A stretch of DNA of 24,118 bases from positions 1 to 24,118 of the forward strand of contig LRSR01014619.1 of NCBI GenBank assembly GCA_001579985.1, read 5' to 3'. Below, piece by piece: positions 1-11,421 of the stretch; position 1 is the stretch's first letter; each line of letters opens with the position of its first letter. This DNA is from Hypsibius dujardini (taxonomy: Eukaryota; Tardigrada; Eutardigrada; Parachela; Hypsibiidae). Both the position numbers and the translations under genes were made by a program. The notes below the pieces were generated by a model. The model made no database searches and was not told where the DNA came from. It worked only from the letters and a program-made list of their open reading frames with translations.

Positions 1-43
1 CTGGTTGAATTGGTGCTATATTTATGGAAAAAAGGGAAAACTA

Positions 44-2527
<2,484 letters not shown>

Positions 2528-3168
2528 TCTCAATTCTCAGGAAGGCCGCACCTGCAAAATAATTACTACTGTAACTTGGGAAACAAGCTTAATCAGATAC
2601 CGGAAATGCAATGCCTCTTCGATGGAAAACGGTGAAAAAAACGCAATCAACTAAGCGATCGATTGAAAAAATTCTGGACTGGATGAAATTATTTCGGTTT
2701 TGCCTTAATCTCAACCCATTTTTTCTTATGTATACAGGATATTATTGTCAAGCAGGTGTCGTAACATTCAAATGTCACATACTAGTGGCTAAATCATTTA
2801 ATGAAGAACGGAGCAAAGAGCACAATCAATACGGAAATCAATCAAACAATCCAGCAATCAAAACTTATTCCCTTTGTAATAGGGCTCGAAATTGAATACA
2901 TTCAAGCAATCAAGCACCACCAACTAGTAGCAATTACTACAAATCGGCGATATCGAAGATTATTCCAAAAACAGGATCGATCACATCTCATCTGCTTGAT
3001 ATCTTACCGTACGATCCGGAGGCCACTAAAATGCTCTCTTCAACAATCACTACGGAAGGTTGTCACCATTTCCAGCCGAATGGCGGCTTGTTTTCTTCCA
3101 GATGTGTCTCAAGAGTTCTCCACCTGAAAAAACGCAAGTGTAACAGCAGATGAAAAAACAATCGCACA

Positions 3169-3243
3169 TCCAATTATCAATAGCTAAAACTAATTTTATA
3201 TAATCCAATTATTCCATAACTAAAACTAATGTTATACACATAA
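3169..3243. repeat. Imperfect two-copy tandem duplication
   Basis: Two adjacent copies begin with TCCAATTAT and share CTAAAACTAAT: one at 3169-3203 and one at 3204-3243. The second copy is a few bases longer. The region is AT-rich and intergenic, and no function is apparent. Confidence 0.6.
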
Positions 3244-3558
3244 TTATGCTTCATGGGAATAACAACTCCGAGGAAGATCACATTTATTTTCTCCATCAAT
3301 TTTCAAAATCCGAGATCAGTACGATTGATTCCACTCCGGCACTCACCAGCTGAGGTCACGAAGATCTCGAGAAAAATTCCCAATAAAAGCCTTGGGAGAT
3401 TTCACTGCGAGAGTTGAGAGAAATAAAAGTTGGCAATGGGGGAACTGAAAGATTTGCGTTAACTTTTCGCCGCTTTCTAGCAATGGCATCGCTCGCTGGA
3501 AAAGATGGTCATCAAACGGACCAATGAAAAACCAGCTCGAATTAACCCCACCTCCTAA

Positions 3559-3588
3559 GTGCGCTGTACACAGTGTGCGCTGTGCACA
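3559..3588. repeat. 14-bp direct repeat in SETD6 upstream region
   Basis: GTGCGCTGTACACA (3559-3572) and GTGCGCTGTGCACA (3575-3588) differ at one base and are two bases apart. Each is partly palindromic (TGTACA, TGTGCACA). The pair lies about 150-180 bp before the SETD6 start codon and stands out from AT-rich surroundings, so a paired transcription-factor site is possible but unproven. Confidence 0.4.
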
Positions 3589-3741
3589 TTTCCTCTGAGC
3601 ATAAAAGCTTGAAAATTCAATAATCCCATTGCGAAATAATTACTCTAGTTCTGCAGCTGTTTGCATCTTTATCACCTGTATCTTACCCAAAATTCGAATA
3701 AGCAGTCTTGGAAACATTATTACTGCGACACCGCGTGAAAT

Positions 3742-6570
3742 ATGAGCGAGCGACGACCGTCAAGTGAAGAGCCCGAAACGGCGAAGCGAGTCAAGGTAGG
3801 AACTGGGAATATTCCAAAATTTACGTCGTGGCCTATAGTTGGTTGGTTGATTGACGGGACAGCTGCTGTTCCTACGGAAATGTTCATTGATTGGCTGATC
3901 ATCTATTTTACGTGCTGTGGTTCGTGGATTGCATAGTGATTGATTGATGGATTAATAGATAGATAGATTGATTGATTAATTGATTGATCAATTGATTGAT
4001 TGATTGATGAGGGAGACCGGTCGTTGTTCGGCTAAGCTTTTTGTCACACTTGCTTTGCAGACTCAATCAAATAATGGTTCTAGCAACAATAATGGTTTTA
4101 CTTCGGGCGGGGACAACTATGATCTTTTGACCAACCGAATCGATCGCGATGATGGCAAACTGGCGGCGTTTGTGCGTTGGTGTGTGGATTTACGACCGGC
4201 TTTTACCATCAGCAAAAAGGTTAGCTCCGGCTGCAGCGTTTTTTCCTTGACGAATGGGTTGATCACGATAGGATTCGATTGTTTCAATAGGTTTACATGG
4301 GCATCCGGGGATCGGCGGCAAATTACGGCATGATAGCTGTTGAGGATATCGAGCCGGGTGAAGAGATCTTTCGCATTCCCATCGAACGGACGTTGTCGTG
4401 GGAGAATTTGATTCACGCAGATAAACTGCGTCCCGGTACGGTGTAATCGATAGATCTGGTATGAGAACGCTTCATTGCATGGCATGTGTTCGCTCCGAAT
4501 GGATTTTCTACCTGACCGGTGATTGATCGTTAATCGTTAATCGAGCAATCATTAATCGAGCAATCAATCAGACGTTGGAGTGGTCAACTGCCTGCCAACT
4601 TCCCCGTTTTATACCGTGCATTTTGTTATTGTTTTAGAAATTGAAAAAATGGCTGTTGCCAGTCGTTGGACACCAATTATATTGGCAATCATGTTGGAAG
4701 ACGGTGTGGAAAATTCGCGGTGGTCAGAGTATCTACGGCTGTTTCTCCGAAGTAACGAGCTCAGCATTCCGCTTCTTTGGGAACAGTTAAGTCGCTCTTA
4801 CGGTACTCGTAAGTCTAGTGAACATTTTTTTTATTATTCCGGGTTTATAGAGAGTGATTGTATTTTGCAGGGATGCTTTGACTAATATGCAAGGTCTGAA
4901 TATTGCCCAGCGAGTGGCCAAAGATCGTGCTCAAATCGCTAGTGATTTTAAGAATTGGGTGTTTCCTGTGTTGATGAGAGAGTTGCAACTCAATGAAAGG
5001 TCAGTCTAAACACATCGAGGTGCACACAGCTAAATCAGTGCGCCACAGCAGATAAAGCAAGAAATGTAGACAACCACGTGAAGTCATACCGAGCAAATTG
5101 GTTCCGACGTCGGAACGAGTGAGCGACGCCTTGAGCATTGCTTCATGATTCCTTTTACCCTTTAGTTCGTTCGACATACTGTTGAACGAGGCTTATCGCG
5201 TGGCTGCGTTTGTGATGTCGTACAGCTTCACCCGACCGCAGCCGGATGACGACGAAAAGGCCAACGACGAAAATGCTGCTGAAGACGCGGATGAGTCGGA
5301 TGGTGACGAGGAGGCCACGACAGCCGGAAATGCTTTAGCCGAGGTGCCGCTGATGATTCCAATCGCGGATATTCTGAACGCCAGCGTCCATAAGAACAAT
5401 GCCAAGCTGCACTGGAATGAAGATGATGGGAAATTTCTCTCCATGCTGTGCACCAAGCCCATTGCTGCTGTGCGTTCAACGTATTTTTTTATGAGTTCTA
5501 ATCTTCAAGTTTCAAATGTTTCTTCAAGTTTCAAATATTTCTTCAAGTTTCAAATTTTTCTTCAAGTTTCAAATGTTTCTTCAAGTTTCAAATTTTTCTT
5601 CAAGTTTCTAATGTTTCCCTTTCTCTGCAGGGCGAAGAAGTGTTCAACACCTATGGGGAAATTTCCTCCGAGGAAATGCTGTATTTGTATGGATACGCCG
5701 AAGAGGGACCGCCGAATCCACATGAGGAGGTTTTCATTCCGTCTGAATACATCAAAGATGTGATTTATCACGCGGCCACAACGGATGGGGCTTCGGTGGA
5801 GCAGCGGTGGGAGTACCTTTTGAAACGGGTATGCTCACGCAGTAATGTGTTTGCGTGGACTCTGACAAATGGAATGCAGCAAGCGGTTCTTCGTTTATTT
5901 AGAAGGTTGTGGGTTCTGACATGCCTGTCGTGCTGGGAACGGAAGGCGTCTTGACAGACGAAGATCTACATTTGACGGTTAGGGTGCTGACGATGTCAAA
6001 TGACGAATTCGAATCGTACGCGCAGAATGGCGAACACGTCGAAGATGAGCCGCTCGAAGAAGGACTCTTCGCACTCGGTTAGTGAATTGAAATGATTTAA
6101 CTCATTTTCATTTGTGAAAGTTTATGGTCAATACTGTATTGGAAAATGACCGAATTCGGTAGATACATCCGCTGCACGTGATAGTAACGATTTTCATGTC
6201 CTATTCACCCCTGGTGTGCTTTGTGTTTTAGAAAAATTAAGATCCCTCCCGACAGCTGTCAAATTGATCTTGAAGTTGTAAGTGCATCGCAGTACTCACC
6301 CTTAACCGCCAGATGACTATCGTTGATGTGTAACCCGCTGGTCTTCCGTTCCGCAGATTGGTCCAGCGAAAGCTCCGTGATTACCCACAAAGCCAGCAGG
6401 AATACGAAGAGGCCGCTAACACCGCGCGGGACATCATACGCAGCGACGTCGGAGAAGACATGGCCCGGAGGGGAATCAACGTTGCCCTGGCTCGACGATC
6501 GTTTTACGTAGCGTATGTGAGGATGCGCCAGACGCAGATTCTTAATGAATATTACGCCAAGCTCGCTTAA
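3742..6570 (+). CDS. SETD6: SETD6-type N-lysine methyltransferase (SET + Rubisco-LSMT substrate-binding domain)
   Basis: SETD6 uses S-adenosylmethionine to methylate lysines on nuclear proteins; the vertebrate enzyme monomethylates RelA. Ten exons join in frame: 3742-3795, 4061-4219, 4291-4435, 4638-4785, 4871-4999, 5166-5469, 5631-5828, 5903-6077, 6232-6277 and 6357-6570, giving about 523 residues (human 473). Family landmarks in order: FVRWCVDL near residue 55, YGMIAVEDIEPGEEIFRIP (first SET strands), SRWTPIILAIML, LLNEAYRVAAFVMSYSF, the core PIADILN followed by EEVFNTYG with the catalytic tyrosine region, then LYGY and the C-terminal substrate-binding helices (RWEYLLKR, LTDEDLHLTVRVLTM, NEYYAKLA). 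Odd points: a long acidic insertion before PLMIPIADILN, alanine where human SETD6 has the His of its Asn-His pair, and an exon 4 donor of the weak GTTAAG type. The start is the first in-frame ATG of an 18-codon exon 1; that exon is the least certain because the N-terminus is not conserved. Confidence 0.93.
3939..4008. repeat. (ATTG)n-like microsatellite in SETD6 intron 1
   Basis: A run of GATTGATT units interrupted by GATA-type variants (ATAGATAGATAG) lies within intron 1 (3796-4060). Similar ATTG tracts recur in introns of UBE2K, C1QBP and NF1 in this window. Confidence 0.85.
5503..5616. repeat. Six-copy 19-bp tandem repeat in SETD6 intron 6
   Basis: The unit CTTCAAGTTTCAAATNTTT starts at 5503, 5522, 5541, 5560, 5579 and 5598, exactly 19 bp apart. 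Five copies are nearly identical and the last has decayed (TTTCTAATG). The array fills most of the intron (5470-5630) and stops 14 bp before the acceptor CTGCAG, so its pyrimidine-rich units merge into the polypyrimidine tract. Confidence 0.95.
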
Positions 6571-6908
6571 CCTTCCAGAGAACAGTTTACCCATGCAGTC
6601 TCATTGTTGAGTGAACCGCGTTTGCAGACTGGTCAGAGTCTTAGTCCAGTTCTCGGGTATTTGACGTTTAGCTCTTGCATCCCAAGGATATTTTATGGGT
6701 TTTCGTTTTCTCACATGCTATTTTTTTTCGCGGCAAATCTTATCTCCGCGAGCGGTCTAGCAATCCATAACTGGCACGAGTGGCCACTCTGCAGGTAATC
6801 AGCCGTCACGGCATTTCCCCCGAAGCGCCAACATGCTTCTGCTGCCTCATGATCCTTCAGTCGGTCCTAACCAAATAATTCCGTCGCCTGTACCCGGTGC
6901 ATGTAGGG

Positions 6909-6914
6909 AATAAA
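6909..6914 (+). terminator. Candidate poly(A) signal of SETD6
   Basis: Canonical AATAAA, 339 bp after the SETD6 stop codon, in the expected strand and position. Cleavage site not known. Confidence 0.5.
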
Positions 6915-7010
6915 TCAAGTGATTGCCAAACTCGTCAGGATTGCTCGTAGCTTACTCGTCCCGACCGTTACTGCCATGGGTGACACTTGTCTGCGGAAAA
7001 TCGGAACTGG

Positions 7011-7016
7011 TTTATT
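7011..7016 (-). terminator. Candidate poly(A) signal of the coiled-coil/zinc-ribbon gene
   Basis: Minus-strand AATAAA, about 160 bp downstream of the TAA stop at 7179-7181. It is the first canonical signal after that stop. Confidence 0.5.
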
Positions 7017-7178
7017 CTCTGACCATGCCACTCCGCAATACAGCTTCAGCACTTTCTGTCAAATCTCCGTTCAGGATTACAGTTATCAAGGATGAAAGAC
7101 TGCAGTTTTAAGGAGTGCGGTGAAAGTGATAGCCCATCTGGCGAGCTGAAAATGCAGCCACACGACGAGCTAGACGGC

Positions 7179-8323
7179 TTATAGCGCCGGGAGCGTCGGC
7201 CGTTTTGGTGCTTCCTGCTCAGCCGCGGTCTTCTGTGCCGCCGTTAATACTGCCGAAATGCCTGCCATCCCGGCAACCTTTTCATTTTTTCCCTTGGCGA
7301 ATTTCGCGAACGCCCCCACCCCGCCGGCGACCGAACCGCTCACCCTTCCGGTCGCGGCGAAGGCCGCCATCATCGAAGGGCGCATTTTGGGCGCCGCCTC
7401 GGCGGAAGTATCCACCGCGGAGATCTGCAGGCTCGCCGGCACAAACCCGTTCTTCTTCCAGCCCTCAATCTTAATGGAGGTCTGCAGCATCTGGATCTCG
7501 ACGTTCATCTTGGAAATGTAAACTTCAATCTCCAGCTGCTGGAGTTTGTGCTCCAGGTACTTCAACTGCGCCTTCATGGCGCTCCGTCGGTTCTCCATGT
7601 CGATCAAGACATCCTGCTGAGGGGGTTGTTTTTTCATGCCGGGAAAGAGGGTTTTAACGCTGCACTTAGAGCAGTATTTGCCGATAAAGCCACACGCTGG
7701 ACAAAGTCGCTCAATCATGTCTAGTGGTTTAGGCGCGGTCAGGTCGACGACCATGCCGGTTGGTTTCTTCGATCGCATTATGCTGGCGAGGACGGAAGAT
7801 GCGCCAGATCTTTCGGTTTTCAGAGCGGTCTTCAGGCGGTCTTGTAGGTTCTGAAAGTAGGTCTCGTGTTCTTTGAGCTCGTGTTGCAGCTGACCAGCCA
7901 CCGCCAGGGCCGAATCCAGTTGGAGTTTTAAATCTGTGTCCAGTCGGTCCAGAATTTGAGACTCCTCTTCGTAAAGCAGTACGAGGTACTTTTGTTCTTT
8001 TGCCTCTGTGAAGCGCTGTTCGCGTTCCGCCATGATACGGTCGTGAAGTTTAACACTGGCCTACAGAACAAAAAGCAAAATATTTCAAACATTGGTTCGT
8101 CCGACAAGAAGATCAAGAAGATTTCTCACGTGAGCGGCTCGCAGTAGACAGAAGGGAGGAATATATTAAGTACAACGAGTGAGCCAGAACGATTACGAAT
8201 TCGTATTGGCCGTTCTGGCTGTCCTTTTTGCCTGTCCGTCTGTCTGCCTGCCTGTCTGATTTGTCCATTGCATCTAAGACAGACAAACAGCCAGACAGAC
8301 AGACAGGCAGACAGGCAGACAGG

Positions 8324-8387
<64 letters not shown>

Positions 8388-9175
8388 TAGACAGATAGAT
8401 AGACAGACAGTCAGAGAAAGATAGACAGACAGTTTGACAGGCAGACAGACAGACAAGCGCACAGACATACAGGCAGTCAGACAGTCAGACAGATGAAAAT
8501 ACAAGACTAGCTCACTACGGTATGTGACAGACAAAGACAGACAGTGCTTGGCGAACAAGACTGGTCCAAAAAATTTACCTCAGCAGTTTGAGTCTTGAAA
8601 GCTGAAATGCTTTGTCGCAAGCCATGCAATGAACTTTTCAACGGTCCGATATCCTTAAGCATTTGATGGGTCTGCTCGTTCATTTCCCTTGTAATTTGAG
8701 TTTTCTTCGTCATGCCTTTTAGCGAGCCCGCGTAGGCCAAGAAACTGGCCTTCAACACCAACTGCTCCGCATACAAGTCCAACAACGCACCCCGCACCCG
8801 CTCTAACCGATTCTTCCCGTCCATCAACGATGCTTTCGCGTCGTCGAGCTTAGCTTGGACCTGTTGTTTAACCACTTTTGCTTCGAGCGCGTAGGCACAA
8901 GCCTTATCCTTCACTTGGGTAATGACGGCACCAACATCCAACAAATTAGCCGCCCGTTCGGCGATTTCCGCAGTCTTGGTGGCTGTTTCGCCATCAATCA
9001 CAGCAATCTCCTGCACGAGGACATTCAAAGTATGCGTCAGATCGGTCCGTTCTGTAATGACATGATCGAGTTTCTTCTCCAACGCCTCGAGAACAATCTC
9101 TAGTTGGATGCCGATCCCGCTCGCGCTTTGTGCTTGCAACTCAACGAGATCGTTAAAATGCACATGTTCAGCCAT
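7179..9175 (-). CDS. Unrecognised coiled-coil protein with CX2CX6CX2C zinc-ribbon-like motif
   Basis: Two exons, 9175-8579 and 8060-7179, join phase 0 across a clean GT-AG intron and encode 492 residues. The ATG at 9175 opens a 199-codon exon. Residues ~1-200 are almost entirely helical and heptad-like (VLEALEKKLDHVITERTDL, EAKVVKQQVQAKLDDAKAS), and a second helical block spans ~200-280. At 319-332 is CPACGFIGKYCSKC (Cys319, 322, 329, 332), spaced like a zinc ribbon or knuckle. Another coiled coil follows (~350-400), then a Gly/Ala-rich, lysine-dotted tail (~430-480: GRVSGSVAGGVGAFAKFAKG) and a basic Pro-containing end. No signal peptide or membrane segment is evident. I cannot place it in a family. 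The long frames, in-phase splice and conserved-looking cysteines argue that it is a real gene; function unknown. A scaffold or cytoskeletal role would be only a guess. Confidence 0.8.
8182..8220. repeat. Nested palindrome / hairpin in intron of coiled-coil gene
   Basis: AGCCAGAACG (8182-8191) pairs with CGTTCTGGCT (8211-8220), a perfect 10-bp stem. The loop contains the perfect 12-bp palindrome TACGAATTCGTA (8194-8205). It lies in the intron (8061-8578) just before a tetranucleotide repeat tract. Confidence 0.85.
8224..8545. repeat. Inverted pair of (CTGT)n and (ACAG)n microsatellites
   Basis: A short CTGT/CTGC-rich tract (about 8224-8266) is followed after a ~10-bp gap by a much longer ACAG/ACAGGC tract (about 8276-8500, decaying to 8545). 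As the two are reverse complements they could form a hairpin. All of it lies in the intron of the coiled-coil gene, apart from no overlap with coding exons. Confidence 0.9.
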
Positions 9176-9507
9176 TCTGCTTCCAGGGTGTTGGATGTTT
9201 AGCCGGGGGAAAACATGAACGATCGATTGGCTTCTCCCCCTTTTCCAACACAGAAAGTTGAAGGTCAGGGAGACCGATCGCAATCAGGGACAGTGGTCAG
9301 TGTTTCCTATGGAAACGAAAACGAAACAGCGCAATATTCATTTATAACTGTCAACGGTTTACAGCAAAATTCGAAATTGCCATTCCACACAGGGAAAACA
9401 GACTTTTGGTATAACAAGCGCGCGCACGAAAATCAACAAAAAGATGGATGAGAAGGTGAATGATTGAACCGAGCAAAACCAAAGGCTCACAGCCTGCAGG
9501 AACAAAC
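9176..9507. other. Short intergenic gap between coiled-coil gene and C1QBP
   Basis: These 332 bp separate two minus-strand genes, with C1QBP upstream. They must hold the C1QBP 3' UTR and the coiled-coil gene's promoter. I found no canonical AATAAA on the minus strand and no coding frame with a recognisable product. Confidence 0.4.
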
Positions 9508-11421
9508 TTAGTTCTTCTTGACAATGTCTTGGAGATTCTCCAGCAGGTTGACGTACAACTTCTGTTCATACAACGTAGCGAAATCTGTCACTTCGCTCAC
9601 AAAGTCCGAGTTGATGCCGCGTTCATCCAGCATGTTCATCAGGTTATCGTAGAAGCCCTGTAAGCCCAAGTCCATTTAGAACATGTCCATATGGACCCAA
9701 CCGTTCTATTCATACCCCATCCATAATTTCTCCGGACATGACGTAGGTCTTGTCCTCCAGTTTGCCCTTGTAGATAGAGAACTCTTCGATGTTGAATTTA
9801 TCTTCTACAAAACCAATGGCTGGTATGACTAATTCGGCAAATCGGCGGTCAAAATAAATATCGAAAAACGAACCGTAGGTTTCGCCGCCCTGCTCAGGCG
9901 CCTCGTCATGGTCCATGTCCTCCGTAGGCGACATGGCACAGTTGAACCAGAGCGTCGAGCCACCCTTGAGAATCTCAACGTGGAAGTTCGGCTTGCACAC
10001 CATCTGTAAAGAAAAAGAAGAATACATTGTAGTGCGGCAGAACAGAGGATGACAACATGAGTTCAAACCGATCAATCGTGTTGGCTCAATCAACGCTCAC
10101 TGTCAACATCACACAGTTGATCAATCAATCCATCCTCTATTAATTCAGTCAAACGCGGCTGGCAGTACGATGAAACCTACCATCGAGAGGATGGCAAACT
10201 CGGAGTCTACTTTCGCAGCTGCTTAGCACAGGATTTAGCTTAATGTACAGAATTTTTGTAGTCTAATCAAATCGAAACTGATACTAAAAATTGTAAGATG
10301 TAAGAATGAACATTCCAATATAATGGGAATATTCCTGGAACTGCTGTCAAGCATGCGAGTGTGACCATGAACGACTAAACTCTTACCTTAGTCAATCCAG
10401 ATTCTTCCCCACCCTGTTCCGTTGCGTCCTCGTCATGCTCCGCGTCCACAGCATGGTTGACATTCACAACAACTTTGATCCTGCAAGACAAGAACAATGA
10501 GTTCATAGCTGCCCAGGATTCGTCTTGCAAGTCGCAGCTTAAGATTCTTCCCAAGGCCTGACATGCCACTTAAGGATTGAAAAAACATGTTCTACTCACT
10601 CTTCGCTTCCGTATTTCTTCCGGAAAGTGATATCGGCGTCCTCCGTCTGGACATCCCATCCCTTCACCTGGACCGCCTTCCCGGTCGCCTTCAGCGATTC
10701 CTTCTCAGCTTGGATCTCATTGCGCAGAAAGTCCGACATCTCCGTGTCACCTGTCGAAGCTGTAAATTAATAAGAGCCATTTTCTCAAAATCTTTCAAAA
10801 TAAAAGGCCCAGAAAGGTGGAAAATACCACTAGAGTTGAATCTATTAACAGTTTGTTGGATAACATTCGAGTGATTGATTGAATAATTAAATAATCGGAT
10901 TGATAGAAGTGAGTGACTCGACCATAATCAAACAAACGTTTCTAACAGGAAAATCCTTCCTTTGCACGCATGCATCAGAGTTGTCGAAATACTCCGTTTA
11001 CATCATGACTGAACGGTTCCAGCAATAAATGTAATTATAGAGATATGAGTACATGGTAGTGAAATCCCGAATTCGGCTGACGAAATCAATCGGCAACAGG
11101 GCATGGAATCTTCGATTGATTGGTGGAGTGAAATTGATTGATTGAAAAGAGGAAACAATAAAACAGTTCCGCATTATACTACAACAAGATTGACCTACTC
11201 TTGGTTTGAACGAATCGCTTCTGGGAGAGATACGTGGAACTTCCAAGTAGCTTCTGCGTGAGGGACCTCGACACATTGAAGGGGGATGATGCGGCGACCT
11301 GGCTGAGATTCCGCTGGCCGGTAAGACCGAGACCGATGATACGCTGCTGGCTGCTTTGCATGGCCACCGCAGAACGACTGACACTCTTCATACAAGTGAA
11401 AACAGATCGTAGGGCAGACAT
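9508..11421 (-). CDS. C1QBP: Complement component 1 Q subcomponent-binding protein, mitochondrial (p32/MAM33 family)
   Basis: p32/MAM33 proteins form an acidic trimeric ring in the mitochondrial matrix and support mitochondrial translation and oxidative phosphorylation; the mammalian protein also has other binding partners. Five exons join in frame: 11421-11199, 10759-10600, 10480-10387, 10003-9716 and 9657-9508, encoding 304 residues (human 282). Residues 1-~75 are rich in Arg, Ser and Gln with almost no acidic residues, as in a mitochondrial presequence. The mature part starts near DTEMSDFLRNEIQAEKES and carries the family features: helix, GWDVQ strand, ITFRKKYG, an acidic loop (DAEHDEDATEQGGEE), KPNFHVEILKGG, LWFNCAMSP, and a C-terminal helical pair (FYDNLMNMLDERGINSDFV, LYEQKLYVNLLENLQDIV) that matches human LYDHLMDFLADRGV and FLEDLKSFV in layout. 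The exon 1 donor was set to A|GTAGGT because only phase 1 keeps the next exon open. Confidence 0.93.

Larger units (their letters stand above)
2528..3741. promoter_or_regulatory. Divergent intergenic region between PRPF8 and SETD6
   Basis: These 1.2 kb separate two divergently transcribed genes and must contain both promoters. No credible coding frame or RNA gene was seen; the open frames are AT-rich and without recognisable protein. Visible structure: a splice-acceptor-like sequence just upstream of the PRPF8 ATG (minus strand, AG at 2552-2553), an imperfect ~35-40 bp tandem duplication (3169-3243), a 14-bp direct repeat (3559-3588) and a weak TATA-like ATAAAAG at 3601-3607, about 140 bp before the SETD6 ATG. 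The promoter role is inferred from position only. Confidence 0.5.
6571..7178. other. Convergent 3' intergenic region between SETD6 and the coiled-coil gene
   Basis: This 608-bp tail-to-tail interval holds both 3' UTRs. A candidate poly(A) signal AATAAA for SETD6 is at 6909-6914 on the plus strand, and one for the minus-strand gene is at 7011-7016 (TTTATT on plus). The signals are about 100 bp apart and do not cross, so the transcripts need not overlap, though each cleavage site lies close to the other gene's 3' end. No coding frame here resembles a protein. Confidence 0.5.

Noticed and set aside
4809-4814. The consensus GTAAGT at 4809 as the SETD6 exon 4 donor
   Set aside because: It leaves phase 1, and every plausible downstream acceptor then meets a stop within a few codons; the donor at 4786 restores the family alignment.
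5503-5616. CRISPR-like array
   Set aside because: The copies are directly contiguous at 19 bp with no unique spacers, inside a eukaryotic intron.
8274-8558. Cys/Leu/Ser-rich open frames such as VCLSVCLS here and at 19263-19559, 21815-22299 and 23690-24106
   Set aside because: They are translations of CTGT/ACAG microsatellites within introns, not proteins.
9508-11421. Reading this gene as TCTP (translationally controlled tumour protein)
   Set aside because: A first impression from the small acidic protein; the C-terminal helices, GW strand and mitochondrial presequence match p32/MAM33 instead, and TCTP's terminal sequence is absent.
7179-11421. Operon of the coiled-coil gene and C1QBP
   Set aside because: They share a strand with a 332-bp gap, but each has its own start and there is no convincing inter-gene trans-splice signal; tandem arrangement alone is not evidence.
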